DNA of 64,000 nt from Mangrovimicrobium sp048323675 (lineage in GTDB: Bacteria; Pseudomonadota; Gammaproteobacteria; Pseudomonadales; Halieaceae). The notes beneath the pieces were generated by a model that saw nothing but the letters and a program-made list of their open reading frames with translations, was not told where the DNA came from and searched no databases. Where the stretch lies: contig NZ_JBLWFK010000001.1 of NCBI RefSeq assembly GCF_048323675.1, positions 434,001 through 498,000 on the forward strand, in the 5' to 3' direction. The position numbers and the translations under genes are program-made. Shown one piece after another: positions 1 to 10,008 of this stretch (positions are counted from its first letter, which is position 1; the number at the start of each line of letters is the position of its first letter).

Positions 1-480
1 CCGGTGCTTGCGAATCCACTGTTCGCTGGCATCGAGATGGCGACTGACGTCCTGCACCGGCGGCGTGGGCCGGTACTGCGCCACCAGCAGTGCGGGGTCG
101 AAGCTTTCCTCGCCCTGGCTGTCGTTGAGGAAGCGCAACCAGGCCTCGCCGCTCATGCCGGCGACGTCGCGCCGGGGGAATGCGCGCAGGGCGACACTTT
201 TCAGCAGTTCGTTGCTGGCGATCAGGCAGGCCAGGCCGTCGCCATTGCCGGCATAGGTCGCGCGAATGTCCGCCAGTGCGGCCAGCGCCCGCACCCGGTA
301 GGCTTCGCGGCGCCGGCGCCGCAGCCACCAGCGCGTGGCAAGCACCAGCGCCAGCACCAGCAGTCCCGCCAGGATCCACCAGCCGGGCGCGGGCGGCCAC
401 CAGCCGATCGCCTCGGGTTCACGCAGCGGACGCAACGCGGCCAGTGGATCGATCCCGCCGTTCGTGGATGGCGCGTTCAC
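1..480 (-). CDS. DUF4381 domain protein, 3' end cut by window edge
   Basis: Third gene of a MoxR-DUF58-DUF4381 (Bat-type) operon. It starts with GTG at 480-478, overlapping the TGA of the DUF58 gene (GTGA overlap), which indicates translational coupling. The visible 160 residues begin with an Asn/Gly/Pro-rich stretch ending in PLREPEAIGWWPPAPGWW, then one strongly hydrophobic segment (about residues 35-52) followed by an Arg-rich cytoplasmic stretch. This is the usual DUF4381 layout: short periplasmic N-terminus, one membrane helix and a soluble domain. The reading frame is open to base 1, so the stop lies outside the window. Family assignment is from the signature and context. The molecular role is not established beyond membership of the MoxR/VWA membrane complex locus. 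Confidence 0.82.
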   Translation of the reverse strand, partial: MNAPSTNGGIDPLAALRPLREPEAIGWWPPAPGWWILAGLLVLALVLATRWWLRRRRREAYRVRALAALADIRATYAGNGDGLACLIASNELLKSVALRAFPRRDVAGMSGEAWLRFLNDSQGEESFDPALLVAQYRPTPPVQDVSRHLDASEQWIRKHR

Positions 481-1418
481 CGCCGCGACTCCCCGAAGTA
501 GGTTTGCAGCAGGCGAAACGGCGATTCGTGGGTGTGTGCATCCAGCAGGGGGATACCGAGGCGTGCCATCTGGGCCTGTAACTGCTGGCGGCCGGCCTGC
601 TCCTCCTGCTGGTAACGCTGGCGCAGGCGGCGGTCGGCGGTATCCAGCTGGCTGCGCTGTTCGCCGTCGGTAACCGCGTAATTGCCCGCCTGCGGCAGTT
701 GCTCCTCGAGGGTGTCGCGACAGCACACCGCCATGATCTGCACGTGCTGCGCCAGCTGGAACAGGTGTTTGCCGGCTTCCTCGCTCTCGGCCCCGCGAAA
801 ATCGCTGACCAGGTAGACGCTGCTGCCGGGCCGTACCACCCTGCGCAGGGCACTGAGCATGCTGCTGAAGCCGTTGCTGTTGTTGCCGCCGCTGGCGGGC
901 AGCGCGTGGTTATAGGCGGTGATCTCGGAGAGCAGGGCGAGCACACTGCGCCGCGAGCGCCGCGGCTTCAGGTCGCGGTGGCGAGTGCCGTCGAAGACCA
1001 GGCCGCCGACCCGGTCGCCTCCCTCCAGCGCCGCCCAGGCAAACAGCGCGGCGAGTTGCGCCGCGAGTACCGACTTGAAACAGTGGCGGGAGCCGAAAAA
1101 CATGTCCGGCCGCTGGTCGACGACCACCAGTACCGGGCGCTCGCGTTCCTCCCGGAACAGCTTGGTGTGCGCCTCACCGCTGCGTGCGGTAACCCGCCAG
1201 TCGATGCTGCGGATATCGTCGCCGGGCTGGTAGGCGCGGACTTCGTCGAAATCGATGCCGCGGCCGCGGAAATTGGACTGGTTGGCGCCCGCCAGGCGGG
1301 CCAGGGCGCGTTTGCGCCGGGTGAGCTTCAGCTGCCGCGCGATGAAGCGCAGCGCAATCAGGGTCTCGAGTTCGACGTAGGCGCCCCGGGCCGGACTGTC
1401 AATCAGCTCGCGCTGCAT
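477..1418 (-). CDS. DUF58 domain protein (Bat operon)
   Basis: 313-residue DUF58 protein. The family signature is clear: RGIDFDEVRAYQPGDD, then RSIDWRVTARSGEAHTKLF, then a VWA-like strand LVVVDQRPDMFFG. The start chosen is the ATG at 1418, because it lies 7 bases after the MoxR stop and gives a normal-length protein. The frame stays open further upstream inside moxR, but only with out-of-family sequence. DUF58 proteins are regularly encoded between a MoxR AAA+ ATPase and VWA/DUF4381 membrane proteins, and are thought to act with them in envelope stress tolerance or chaperone-like maturation. That role is family-level inference. Confidence 0.9.
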   Translation of the reverse strand: MQRELIDSPARGAYVELETLIALRFIARQLKLTRRKRALARLAGANQSNFRGRGIDFDEVRAYQPGDDIRSIDWRVTARSGEAHTKLFREERERPVLVVVDQRPDMFFGSRHCFKSVLAAQLAALFAWAALEGGDRVGGLVFDGTRHRDLKPRRSRRSVLALLSEITAYNHALPASGGNNSNGFSSMLSALRRVVRPGSSVYLVSDFRGAESEEAGKHLFQLAQHVQIMAVCCRDTLEEQLPQAGNYAVTDGEQRSQLDTADRRLRQRYQQEEQAGRQQLQAQMARLGIPLLDAHTHESPFRLLQTYFGESRR

Positions 1419-1425
1419 CGAGGCG

Positions 1426-2382
<957 letters not shown>

Positions 2383-2560
2383 GCGGTCTCCTGTTTTTCT
2401 GGTTGATTCTGCCCAATCGGGATGGCCGGCATTGTAACGCAGCCTGCGTGAGGGTACAGGTGCCTGTGCCGGACGTGATGTCTGACTTTTGTGTGCTGCA
2501 AAAGTTCACCCGTTTGTATAAGGCCTTGTTTGCCTCAGGTGTTGGGGGTTCCAACCCGGC

Positions 2561-2670
2561 CTGGATACGCTACAGGGCGACCCGAAAAACGCAAAAACGC
2601 CATCCATGGCAGCTCGGCCTCGGCCATCCATGGCCTCGGACGTTTTCGAGTCGCCCTGTAGCGCATCCAG
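2561..2670 (-). repeat. Structured repeat element 1 (long arms, two GGA-loop hairpins)
   Basis: The 21-bp arms at 2561-2581 and 2650-2670 are inverted copies with one mismatch. The enclosed core (read on the minus strand) contains hairpin 1 at 2622-2635 (stem GGCC/GGCC, loop ATGGAT at 2626-2631) and hairpin 2 at 2599-2610 (stem GCC/GGC, loop ATGGAT at 2602-2607). They are joined by a CCGAG-containing linker and followed by a T-rich stretch (GCGTTTTTGCG). The same core plan occurs at 2773, 23265 and 23608 with different arms. This copy has the most diverged core. Orientation is given so that the loops read ATGGAT, which is the sense strand of downstream moxR. Confidence 0.85.
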
Positions 2671-2772
2671 TCCTCTCCCAGTGGCCCGCTTACGGTTGGG
2701 CACTGCGTACGCACAATTAATAGTGGCGTGCGTCAGTGCCGATAGGTGAGTATGGCAACGCCAGAGGGGTGT

Positions 2773-2889
2773 CAATCCAAACATGCCTCACCGGGGCGTC
2801 CGAGGACATGGATGTCCGAGGCCGAGCCTGCACATGGATGTGCGCTTTTTGGCGGTCCCGGTGAGGCATGTTTGGATTGGCGACCCGGG
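2773..2889 (+). repeat. Structured repeat element 2 (long arms, two GGA-loop hairpins)
   Basis: Perfect 23-bp inverted arms at 2773-2795 and 2867-2889, unrelated in sequence to the arms of the other copies. The core holds hairpin 1 at 2804-2817 (stem GGAC/GTCC, loop ATGGAT 2808-2813), linker CCGAGGCCGAGCCT, and hairpin 2 at 2830-2843 (stem GCAC/GTGC, loop ATGGAT 2834-2839), followed directly by GCTTTTTGGCG. It lies 102 bases right of element 1 in the opposite orientation, so the T-rich ends of the pair face outward. It is in sense orientation to the glutamate dehydrogenase gene, 263 bases upstream of its start. Confidence 0.88.
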
Positions 2890-3032
2890 TTCAGGCGCGC
2901 CCTTCCCGACGTAGGGCAAGTCCCTGTCACCGAACGTATTCGCCAATTGACGCTTCCAATGTGACAGACGTGGATTGACTACCCAAGTTAGAGGAGCTTC
3001 ATTCCGGCGATGGGCACCCAGCCATTTGCCAA

Positions 3033-3070
3033 CCCCAAGGAATACCAAATCCTGCCCCAAGGAATACCAA
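3033..3070 (+). promoter_or_regulatory. 16-bp direct repeat upstream of glutamate dehydrogenase
   Basis: CCCCAAGGAATACCAA occurs twice, at 3033-3048 and 3055-3070, with a 22-bp period (two helical turns). The second copy ends 82 bases before the dehydrogenase ATG. Period, position and exactness suggest a transcription-factor binding array. The factor is not identifiable from sequence. Confidence 0.5.
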
Positions 3071-3152
3071 TTCCCTCCACGATGTCTTTGCTAGACTTGG
3101 ACACAACAACCGCCCGCAAGCGGACAGCCAAAAGACGACAGGAACCGGACGC

Positions 3153-6100
3153 ATGATCTGGGACACACCGAAGCAGCACCTGCTGGCCGAACTGGACAAC
3201 TACATCAATAAACACGCGGACGAGGGCGACCGGCAATCCCTGCGCAACCTCGCTGACAGCTTCTACGGCCGCTGGGGCGTCGAAGACCTGCGCAGCTGTG
3301 CCGTGGAAAACCTCTACGGCAGCCTTTATTACATCCTCCACAGCATGCGCGACTGGTCAGCGGAAGCGCCGCGGGTAGAGTTCTTCAATCCCGGCGTACA
3401 GAGCCACGGCTGGGAGAGCCCGAACACCGTGCTGCTGATACTCTGCCGGGGCATTCCCTTCGTGACCGCCTCCGTGCGCGGCGAGATCAACCGCCGCAAC
3501 CTGCCCATCCACATCGTCGCCAGCTCCAACCTCGCGGTGCGCCGCAACCGGGAAGGAGAACTGCTGGCCATTCTCGGCAACAGCGAGACCTGCATGCCCG
3601 GGGAGGATGAAAACTGCAGCAGCGAGGCCGTGGTGTTTTTCGAGCTGGCGCGGCAGTCCCAGCCGGAAAAGCTCGATGACCTGCGCACGACGATTCTCGG
3701 GATCCTGGCGGAGGTGGCGCAGGTCGTCGACGACTTCGCCGCGATGACCGCAAAGCTGGAGCTGGTGGCCGAGGAGTTGGCTGCGACGGCCTCTGCCGAT
3801 GGCGACATACGCGAGGAGTCCACTGCCTTCCTCAACTGGTTGAGCCAGCGTCACATGACCCTGCTCGGTTACGAGTACCTGCAGGTAGACCGCAGCGGAG
3901 CGCACCCGGTGGTCAGCGCGCTGGAGGAAAACCGGTTGGGTTTGCTGCGGCACCGGGATACCCGCGGGGTGGCCGATCTCGAGGCGGACCTCGCCCAGTT
4001 CACGCCGCAGCAGCTGCGCGATGAACCCCTGAATTTTTCCAAGTCGCGGCAGCGCTCGCGGGTACACCGCCTGACCTATCCGGATTACATCGGCGTACGG
4101 GTCTTCGATGAAGCGGGTGAACTGGTTGGCCTGCATCGCTTTATCGGCCTGTACACCTCCTCGGTCTATACCATGCATCCGCGGTTTATCCCCATCCTGC
4201 GGCGCAAGGTGCACGCGGTGCTCGAGAAATCCAATTCCGACTGGGCCGAGCATGAAAGCAGGGAACTGGCCCGGGTGCTGGAGCTGTACCCGCGGGACGA
4301 ACTGTTCCAGTCCTCGGTGGAGGAGCTGTATCACACGGTCAACGCCATAAACCGCATCCAGGAGCGGCGCCAGACCCGGCTCTTCGTGCGTACCGACCCC
4401 CACGGCAAGTTCGTTACCTGCATGGTCTATGTGCCGCGCGATCGTTACACCACGGAGTTGCGCGAGAAAATCGAGGGTATCCTCGGCGAGGCCTACAAGG
4501 CGGAGGAGTCCGAGTTCACCACGCTGTTCACCGAATCCATTCTGGTGCGGGTGTACTTTGTGCTGCGGGTGAATCCCGCCCTGCAGCTCGACGTCGACAT
4601 CGCCGCGCTGGAACACCAGGTGGTACAGGCGGCACTGGCCTGGGAGGACCGCCTGCACATTCGCCTGGTGGAGGAATTCGGCGAGGAACTGGGGCATGAA
4701 TACAGCGCCCTGTTGGCGGACGGTTTTCCCGCCGGCTATCGCGATGACTGTGACCCGCGCATCGCGGTTGCCGACATTCGCGAGTTGTTGCGCCTGCTGC
4801 GCGGCGAACCGCTGGCCATCTCGCTCTACCGGCAACCCGAGGACGGCGAGCAGGACCTGCGCCTGCGGCTCTACCACCGGGGAGACAGCCTGCCGCTGTC
4901 CGACGTGCTGCCGATCCTGGAAAACCTCGGCCTGCGGGTGGTATCGGAACGGCCCTACGGCATCCGCAGTACGGAGGGCGAGACTTTCTGGGTGCAGGAG
5001 TTCGGCATGCTCTATACCCTCTCCCAGAATATCGACCTGGAGGAGGTCAAGGAGGAGTTCGAGGATGCCTTCGCGCGGATCTGGTTTGGCGAGGCCGAAA
5101 GCGACTCCTTCAACCGGCTGTTGATCGGGACCCGCCTCAACTGGCGTGAAATCGCCCTGTTGCGCGCCTATGCGCGCTACCTGCGGCAGCTCAACTTTAC
5201 CTACAGCGTGGAATATATCGCCGAGACCATGGCGGACCACCTGCAGATCACCGCGTTGATCGTGGAGCTGTTCCTGAGCCGCTTCTCGCCGGTGTTCGAC
5301 GGCGATGAGGACTGGCGGAACCAGCACGAAGAAAAAGTCGAGCAGGATATCCTGGCCTCGCTGGAGCAGGTGGAGAACCTCGGCCAGGACCGCATCATCC
5401 GCCGCTATGTCACGACCATCAAGGCAACCCTGCGGACCAATTTCTTCCAGCAGGACGACAGGGGCAACCTGAAGTCCTACCTGTCGCTCAAGTTGCGACC
5501 CGCGGATATTCCCGAGGTGCCGAAACCGGTGCCGCTGTACGAGATTTATGTCTACTCCCCCCGGGTCGAGGGCGTCCACCTGCGCGGCGGCAAGGTGGCC
5601 CGCGGCGGGCTGCGCTGGTCGGACCGGCTGGAGGACTTCCGCACCGAGGTGCTGGGGCTGGTGAAGGCCCAGCAGGTGAAGAACGCGGTGATCGTGCCGG
5701 TGGGCGCCAAGGGCGGTTTTGTCGCCCGGCAACTGCGCGCCGAGATGAACCGCGACGAGGCCCAGGCGGAGGCCATCGAGTGTTACAAGCTGTTTATTCG
5801 CGGCCTGCTGGATATCACCGACAACCGCGGCGAGGTCGCCATTATCCGGCCGCCCCACGTGGTCGCCAAGGACGACGACGACCCCTACCTGGTGGTCGCC
5901 GCGGACAAGGGCACCGCCAGCTTTTCCGATATCGCCAACAGCATCTCCGCCGAGTATGACTTCTGGCTGGGCGACGCCTTCGCCTCCGGCGGCAGCGCGG
6001 GCTACGACCACAAGGCCATGGGTATCACCGCCCGCGGCGCCTGGGTGTCGGTGCAGCGGCATTTCCGCGAACTCGGCGTGGATGTGCAGAACGAGGATTT

Positions 6101-8051
6101 CACGGTCGTCGGTATCGGCGACATGTCCGGCGACGTGTTCGGCAACGGCATGCTGATGTCCGGCCACATCCGCCTGGTGGCGGCTTTCAACCACCTGCAC
6201 GTGTTCATCGACCCGGATCCGGATGCCGCTACCGGTTATGCTGAACGCCGGCGCCTGTTCGACCTGCCGCGCTCCAGCTGGGCGGACTACAACCGCGAGC
6301 TGATCTCGGCGGGCGGCGGGGTGTTTTCGCGCAGCGCCAAGTCGATCACCATCACCACGCAGATGGCGGCGCGGTTCGGCATCGACGAGCCCCACCTGAC
6401 GCCCAATGAACTGATCCAGTATGCACTGCAGGCCCAGGTCGACCTGCTATGGAACGGCGGTATCGGCACCTATGTGAAAGCGTCCACGGAATCCCACGTG
6501 GCGGTGGGCGACAAGACCAACGACGCCCTGCGGGTGGATGGTCGGGACCTGCGCTGCCGGGTGGTGGGCGAGGGCGGCAACCTCGGACTGACCCAGCTGG
6601 GGCGCGTTGAATACGCCCTGCACGGCGGGCGGTTGAACACGGACTTTATCGACAACGCCGGCGGGGTGGATTGCTCAGACCACGAGGTCAATATCAAGAT
6701 CCTGCTCAACGCCGTGGTGGCGCGCGGCGACCTGACCGGCAAACAGCGCGACAAGTTGCTCGAAGAGATGACCGACAGCGTGGCGGAACTGGTCCTGCAC
6801 AACAATTACCGCCAGGCGCAGGCAATCAGCCTGGTGGAATCCCAGGCGCAGGCGCGCTTCGGGGAATACTGCCGCTTCGTGGAAGTGCTGGAATTCGCCG
6901 GCTGGCTCGACCGGGCGCTGGAATTCCTGCCCAGTGACGAGGAACTGGTGGAACGGCGCGGCCGGGGCCAGACCTTCAGCCGGCCCGAGCTATGCGTACT
7001 CGTGTCCTATACCAAGGGTATCCTCAAGGAACAGCTGATGGACGCCGACCTCGGCGGAGATGTTCACCTCGCCAGCCTCGTACAGTCGGCATTTCCCGCG
7101 CGCCTTGTGGCGGAGTACCCGGAGGAAGTGCACGGCCACCGCCTGCACCGGGAAATCCTCGCGACCCAGCTGGCCAACGATGTCGTCAACCGTATGGGCC
7201 TCAATTTCGTCATGCGCCAGAGCCGGGCCACCGGCGCCAGCATTGCCGATGTGGCGAGGGCCTATATCGCAGTGCTGGAAATGTACCAGCTGCGCGAACT
7301 CTGGGACTGGATCGAGCTGCTGGATGTCAAGGTCAGCTCCGCGGTACAGGGCGACATGCTGCTCAACCTGTTGCGACTGGTGCGCCGCACCACCCGCTGG
7401 CTGCTGCGCAACCGGCGCCACGAACTCCTGCCCGGCAAACTGACGCAGGAATTCCAGCCGGGACTGCAGCAGCTGGCCGAGGCCCTGCCCGCGCTGTTGC
7501 GCGGCCGCGCTGCCGGAGAATTTCGCGATCGCCGCGAACGCTATATCAATGCCGGCGTGGACGAGGCCCTGGCGGAACGGGTGGCCGCAACGCCACTGGC
7601 CTATACCGCGCTGGGTGTTGTGCAGGCGGCGAGCCAGGAAGGCGCGCCGCTGGAGCACGTGGCGCGGCTGTATTTCAGTATCGGCGAGCGCCTGGACCTG
7701 GACTGGTTCAGCGCCCAGATACTGGCCGCCAACGTCGACAACGAATGGCAGGCCATGGCCCGGGATACCTACCTGGAGGACCTCGAATGGCAGCAGCGCA
7801 GCCTTGCGGTGGGAGCCCTGAGTTATATGGGGACGGAAGGGGATATCGATGCCTGCCTGCAGGCCTGGGAGCAGCAGCAGGAACCGCTGTTGCAGCGCTG
7901 GCGCCTGATGCTGGCGGAATTGCATGCGGCGGAAGCGCCTGATTTCACGATGTTCGCGGTAGCCAACCGGGAACTGCTGGACCTGGCCCAGAGCAGCGCC
8001 CGGCTGGCGGAACTGCAATCCTGTGGGCCTGAAGGAGTCAGGCCCGGTTGA
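3153..8051 (+). CDS. gdhB: NAD-specific glutamate dehydrogenase, large (about 180 kDa) type
   Basis: 1632-residue NAD-dependent glutamate dehydrogenase of the L_180 class, which deaminates glutamate to 2-oxoglutarate and ammonia in the catabolic direction. Length matches the family (about 1600). The N-terminal half carries the ACT-like regulatory regions (for example LNWLSQRHMTLLGYEYL near residue 230). The catalytic domain includes RGGLRWSDR (about residue 817) and VPVGAKGGFV (about 850), with GIGDMSGDVFGNGML and VGEGGNLGLTQLGR of the dinucleotide-binding part further on. The ATG at 3153 is preceded by an AGGAA ribosome site. It stands alone between the repeat-containing region and convergent rmf. 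A long open frame on the opposite strand (3357-6395) is a codon-bias shadow. Confidence 0.97.
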   Translation: MIWDTPKQHLLAELDNYINKHADEGDRQSLRNLADSFYGRWGVEDLRSCAVENLYGSLYYILHSMRDWSAEAPRVEFFNPGVQSHGWESPNTVLLILCRGIPFVTASVRGEINRRNLPIHIVASSNLAVRRNREGELLAILGNSETCMPGEDENCSSEAVVFFELARQSQPEKLDDLRTTILGILAEVAQVVDDFAAMTAKLELVAEELAATASADGDIREESTAFLNWLSQRHMTLLGYEYLQVDRSGAHPVVSALEENRLGLLRHRDTRGVADLEADLAQFTPQQLRDEPLNFSKSRQRSRVHRLTYPDYIGVRVFDEAGELVGLHRFIGLYTSSVYTMHPRFIPILRRKVHAVLEKSNSDWAEHESRELARVLELYPRDELFQSSVEELYHTVNAINRIQERRQTRLFVRTDPHGKFVTCMVYVPRDRYTTELREKIEGILGEAYKAEESEFTTLFTESILVRVYFVLRVNPALQLDVDIAALEHQVVQAALAWEDRLHIRLVEEFGEELGHEYSALLADGFPAGYRDDCDPRIAVADIRELLRLLRGEPLAISLYRQPEDGEQDLRLRLYHRGDSLPLSDVLPILENLGLRVVSERPYGIRSTEGETFWVQEFGMLYTLSQNIDLEEVKEEFEDAFARIWFGEAESDSFNRLLIGTRLNWREIALLRAYARYLRQLNFTYSVEYIAETMADHLQITALIVELFLSRFSPVFDGDEDWRNQHEEKVEQDILASLEQVENLGQDRIIRRYVTTIKATLRTNFFQQDDRGNLKSYLSLKLRPADIPEVPKPVPLYEIYVYSPRVEGVHLRGGKVARGGLRWSDRLEDFRTEVLGLVKAQQVKNAVIVPVGAKGGFVARQLRAEMNRDEAQAEAIECYKLFIRGLLDITDNRGEVAIIRPPHVVAKDDDDPYLVVAADKGTASFSDIANSISAEYDFWLGDAFASGGSAGYDHKAMGITARGAWVSVQRHFRELGVDVQNEDFTVVGIGDMSGDVFGNGMLMSGHIRLVAAFNHLHVFIDPDPDAATGYAERRRLFDLPRSSWADYNRELISAGGGVFSRSAKSITITTQMAARFGIDEPHLTPNELIQYALQAQVDLLWNGGIGTYVKASTESHVAVGDKTNDALRVDGRDLRCRVVGEGGNLGLTQLGRVEYALHGGRLNTDFIDNAGGVDCSDHEVNIKILLNAVVARGDLTGKQRDKLLEEMTDSVAELVLHNNYRQAQAISLVESQAQARFGEYCRFVEVLEFAGWLDRALEFLPSDEELVERRGRGQTFSRPELCVLVSYTKGILKEQLMDADLGGDVHLASLVQSAFPARLVAEYPEEVHGHRLHREILATQLANDVVNRMGLNFVMRQSRATGASIADVARAYIAVLEMYQLRELWDWIELLDVKVSSAVQGDMLLNLLRLVRRTTRWLLRNRRHELLPGKLTQEFQPGLQQLAEALPALLRGRAAGEFRDRRERYINAGVDEALAERVAATPLAYTALGVVQAASQEGAPLEHVARLYFSIGERLDLDWFSAQILAANVDNEWQAMARDTYLEDLEWQQRSLAVGALSYMGTEGDIDACLQAWEQQQEPLLQRWRLMLAELHAAEAPDFTMFAVANRELLDLAQSSARLAELQSCGPEGVRPG

Positions 8052-8066
8052 ACGATAGGTGCGCGG

Positions 8067-8270
8067 TTACAGCGTGCGTAACTTGTGTACTCCTGAAACC
8101 CCGGTCAGGCCATCCCACTGGTCTGACCGGCCCTCGCGCCAGCCGGAAATCCAGTTTTGTCGGTGGGTCATATTTTCGTGCGGGCAGTAATCCATACTGC
8201 GGCCGCTGACCCCCGCCTGGTAGCCCTTGTCAAATGCCCGGGAGTTCATGTCACGCTTCCGTCTTTTCAT
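8067..8270 (-). CDS. rmf: Ribosome modulation factor
   Basis: 67-residue protein clearly related to E. coli RMF (55 residues): MKRRKRDMNSRAFDKGYQAG, GRSMDYCPHENMTHRQ and WISGWREGRSDQWDG align with the KRQKRD, RGYQAGIAGRS, CP and W..GWREA landmarks. RMF binds near the anti-Shine-Dalgarno region of the 30S subunit and promotes 100S ribosome dimers in stationary phase. The ATG at 8270 was chosen because GGAGG lies 6 bases upstream. The frame is open for 18 more codons but without homology. It is convergent with the glutamate dehydrogenase gene, with 15 bases between the stop codons. The C-terminus is about 12 residues longer than E. coli RMF. Confidence 0.93.
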   Translation of the reverse strand: MKRRKRDMNSRAFDKGYQAGVSGRSMDYCPHENMTHRQNWISGWREGRSDQWDGLTGVSGVHKLRTL

Positions 8271-8742
8271 AGAACAGCCTCCGATTGTGGCGTCGGCACC
8301 GCCGTCTGTGGCCGCGGGAGACACTTCGCGCCCACCGCGGGCGGTGGTCGATAGGATGTATTGTCGCGTGTTTCTGGTTGAATGATTACTTTGCGGTACT
8401 GCACTTTTCGCCTGGCTTACTGCGCCGATTGCGAGGCATTACAGCGGTGGGTGCCGAAAGGCACGTCCCCATGAAAACAGACCACCGGCAGGGGTGCAAA
8501 CAACGTTTTGTTCTGAGGCATCAAACCCGATATAACAAAACTGTCATATTGTGCTGAATCGACTGTTTTCACCCGTTTGGGGCAGGATGCGCTGAACTTC
8601 CCCCCGGCTGACGCGGTCAGAGCCCGCTTGCTGTGACAGAATCGATCAGCGTTTTCTGCACAAAACCGGATTCACCCTATAGTTCCACCGGGGTTCACTT
8701 GATAGGATGAACGGCCCCGGAAAGAGTGAGGTAAGCACCCCG
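8271..8742. other. Divergent intergenic region between rmf and bactofilin gene
   Basis: About 470 bases with no credible gene. It contains a 7-bp inverted repeat CCACCGC/GCGGTGG at 8332-8347 in the rmf upstream region, and a small hairpin GTGCC-GAAA-GGCAC at 8451-8464 with a GNRA-type loop. A TATAGT sequence near 8678 could be part of the bactofilin promoter, but no matching -35 is convincing. Confidence 0.5.
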
Positions 8743-9282
8743 ATGTTTGAACGCAATAAGAACCGGCCGGCGCCGCCAGCTCCCCAACCGGAAGCGGCAA
8801 AACCTGCCCTGTCACCTTCAACGCCGCCGCCTCCCGCGACCCCGGCACCTGTAACTACCAGGAGTAGAGCAATGATTGGACCCAGCATTGAGATCAAAGG
8901 CAGTGTCAGCGGCGACGAAGACCTGTTAATCCAGGGCAAAGTCGAGGGCACCATCGATCTGGGTGCACACGAGGTTACCGTAGGTGAATCCGGCAAGGTG
9001 AATGCAGACATTACCGCGCGTACGGTGCGCATCGACGGCGAAGTTTCCGGCGATGTCCGCGGCACCGAGAAAGTGGTTATCTCCAAAACCGGCAACGTGA
9101 AGGGCAACATCATTGCCCCGCGGATGACCCTGGAGGACGGCGCGATCTTCAAGGGCTCCATCGACATGGATCCGGGCGAGCCCGCCAAGGTTTCCCTGGC
9201 ACCCAAGGCCACACCTGCCGCACCTGCTGCGCCTGCCGCGGCCGCGGACAAGACGCCTGGCCTGGACCTGAAGCAGGGCTGA
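8743..9282 (+). CDS. Bactofilin (polymer-forming cytoskeletal protein)
   Basis: Bactofilin, a protein that polymerises without nucleotide and scaffolds envelope or morphogenesis factors. A Pro/Ala-rich disordered N-terminus (PAPPAPQPEAAKP) is followed by the right-handed beta-helix core: IKGSVSGDEDLLIQGKVEGT, then VTVGESGKVNADI, VRIDGEVSGDV and VVISKTGNVKGNI. An Ala/Pro-rich tail follows (APAAPAAPAAAA). Two starts are possible. The ATG at 8743 (MFERNKN) is preferred because GAGG precedes it at a workable distance. The ATG at 8707 has its purine run too close. A gene starting 15 bases after the stop is probably co-transcribed. Confidence 0.9.
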   Translation: MFERNKNRPAPPAPQPEAAKPALSPSTPPPPATPAPVTTRSRAMIGPSIEIKGSVSGDEDLLIQGKVEGTIDLGAHEVTVGESGKVNADITARTVRIDGEVSGDVRGTEKVVISKTGNVKGNIIAPRMTLEDGAIFKGSIDMDPGEPAKVSLAPKATPAAPAAPAAAADKTPGLDLKQG

Positions 9283-9297
9283 TACCCGCGCAACCCT

Positions 9298-9918
9298 ATG
9301 AGCGAGCAGCAGAGTAGCCAGCTGCTGCCCGGTCTGTTCGAGCGGCTTAACGAAGAAGTCCGGGTCAATGTACTGCACATTGGTCCGGCTCTGCCGGAAA
9401 CGGTGGAGTTCTTTTCGGGTTATCGTTGCAAGCTGTTCTTCGTCGACCTCTTCGCCGAACTGCCACTGGCATTCGAGGAGGGCGACGAACTTACCGTGCA
9501 GCAACGCATGCAGGACATCCTGGATTTCGACCCCGGTACCAATTTCGATTTGTGCCTGTTCTGGGATGTGTTCAATTACCTCGACGAGGAATGCATAAAG
9601 GCCTTCATGGCCTGCCTGCGCCCGATGTTGACACCCGGGGTGGCAGCGCATGCCTTTGGGGTGCACAACACGCGCGCCGCGCAGAAGGCGCAGCGTTTCG
9701 GCATCCTGTCCCGCAGCGAACTGAACCTGCGGCCACGCCCGGCGCCCCTGCCGGGATACGCGCCGCTTCCCCAGGCCCGCCTGCAATCCCTGCTCAAGGG
9801 ACTGACAGTGCAGCGCTCCGTGTTGCTGGCGGAGAGCCGCCTGGAACTGTTGTTCCGCGGCGCCGGGCTCGGCGAGTCACTGGTATCGCCCCGCGGCGGG
9901 GCAAGGTCCGGCAGCTGA
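9298..9918 (+). CDS. Methyltransferase-like protein of unknown function
   Basis: 206-residue protein I cannot assign to a named family. The layout resembles a class I SAM-dependent methyltransferase: an early strand with a small-residue turn (VNVLHIGPALPETVEFF, though without the usual GxGxG), an acidic strand end (LFFVDLF), then a motif like FDLCLFWDVFNYLDEE and MACLRPMLTPGG-like turn (CLRPMLTPGVAAHAFG). The degenerate glycine motif means catalytic activity is uncertain. It starts 15 bases downstream of the bactofilin gene, so a role in the same envelope or cytoskeletal pathway is plausible by context only. Confidence 0.6.
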   Translation: MSEQQSSQLLPGLFERLNEEVRVNVLHIGPALPETVEFFSGYRCKLFFVDLFAELPLAFEEGDELTVQQRMQDILDFDPGTNFDLCLFWDVFNYLDEECIKAFMACLRPMLTPGVAAHAFGVHNTRAAQKAQRFGILSRSELNLRPRPAPLPGYAPLPQARLQSLLKGLTVQRSVLLAESRLELLFRGAGLGESLVSPRGGARSGS

Positions 9919-10008
9919 ACGCGCCGCTCCCCGGTAGTTGGCGAGTGGGCGGATTGGCGCCGGAGCCACGCGCAACGCTACACTTGCGCTTTTGACGGGG
10001 GATAGCGG

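Larger units (their letters stand above)
2383..3152. other. Divergent intergenic region with structured repeats
   Basis: 770 bases without a credible gene, between moxR (leftward) and the glutamate dehydrogenase gene (rightward). Short open frames here are produced by the palindromic repeats. It holds repeat element 1 (2561-2670), repeat element 2 (2773-2889) and a 16-bp direct repeat (3033-3070) close to the dehydrogenase start. I see no tRNA and no obvious consensus sigma-70 promoter that I would defend. Confidence 0.8.

Noticed and set aside
2521..2560. tRNA T-loop-like sequence (GGGGGTTCCAACCC)
   Set aside because: No acceptor, D or anticodon stems can be built around it.
3357..6395. Long open frame opposite the glutamate dehydrogenase gene
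   Set aside because: It is His/Gln/Val-rich, has no family similarity, and is the normal antisense shadow of a high-GC gene.
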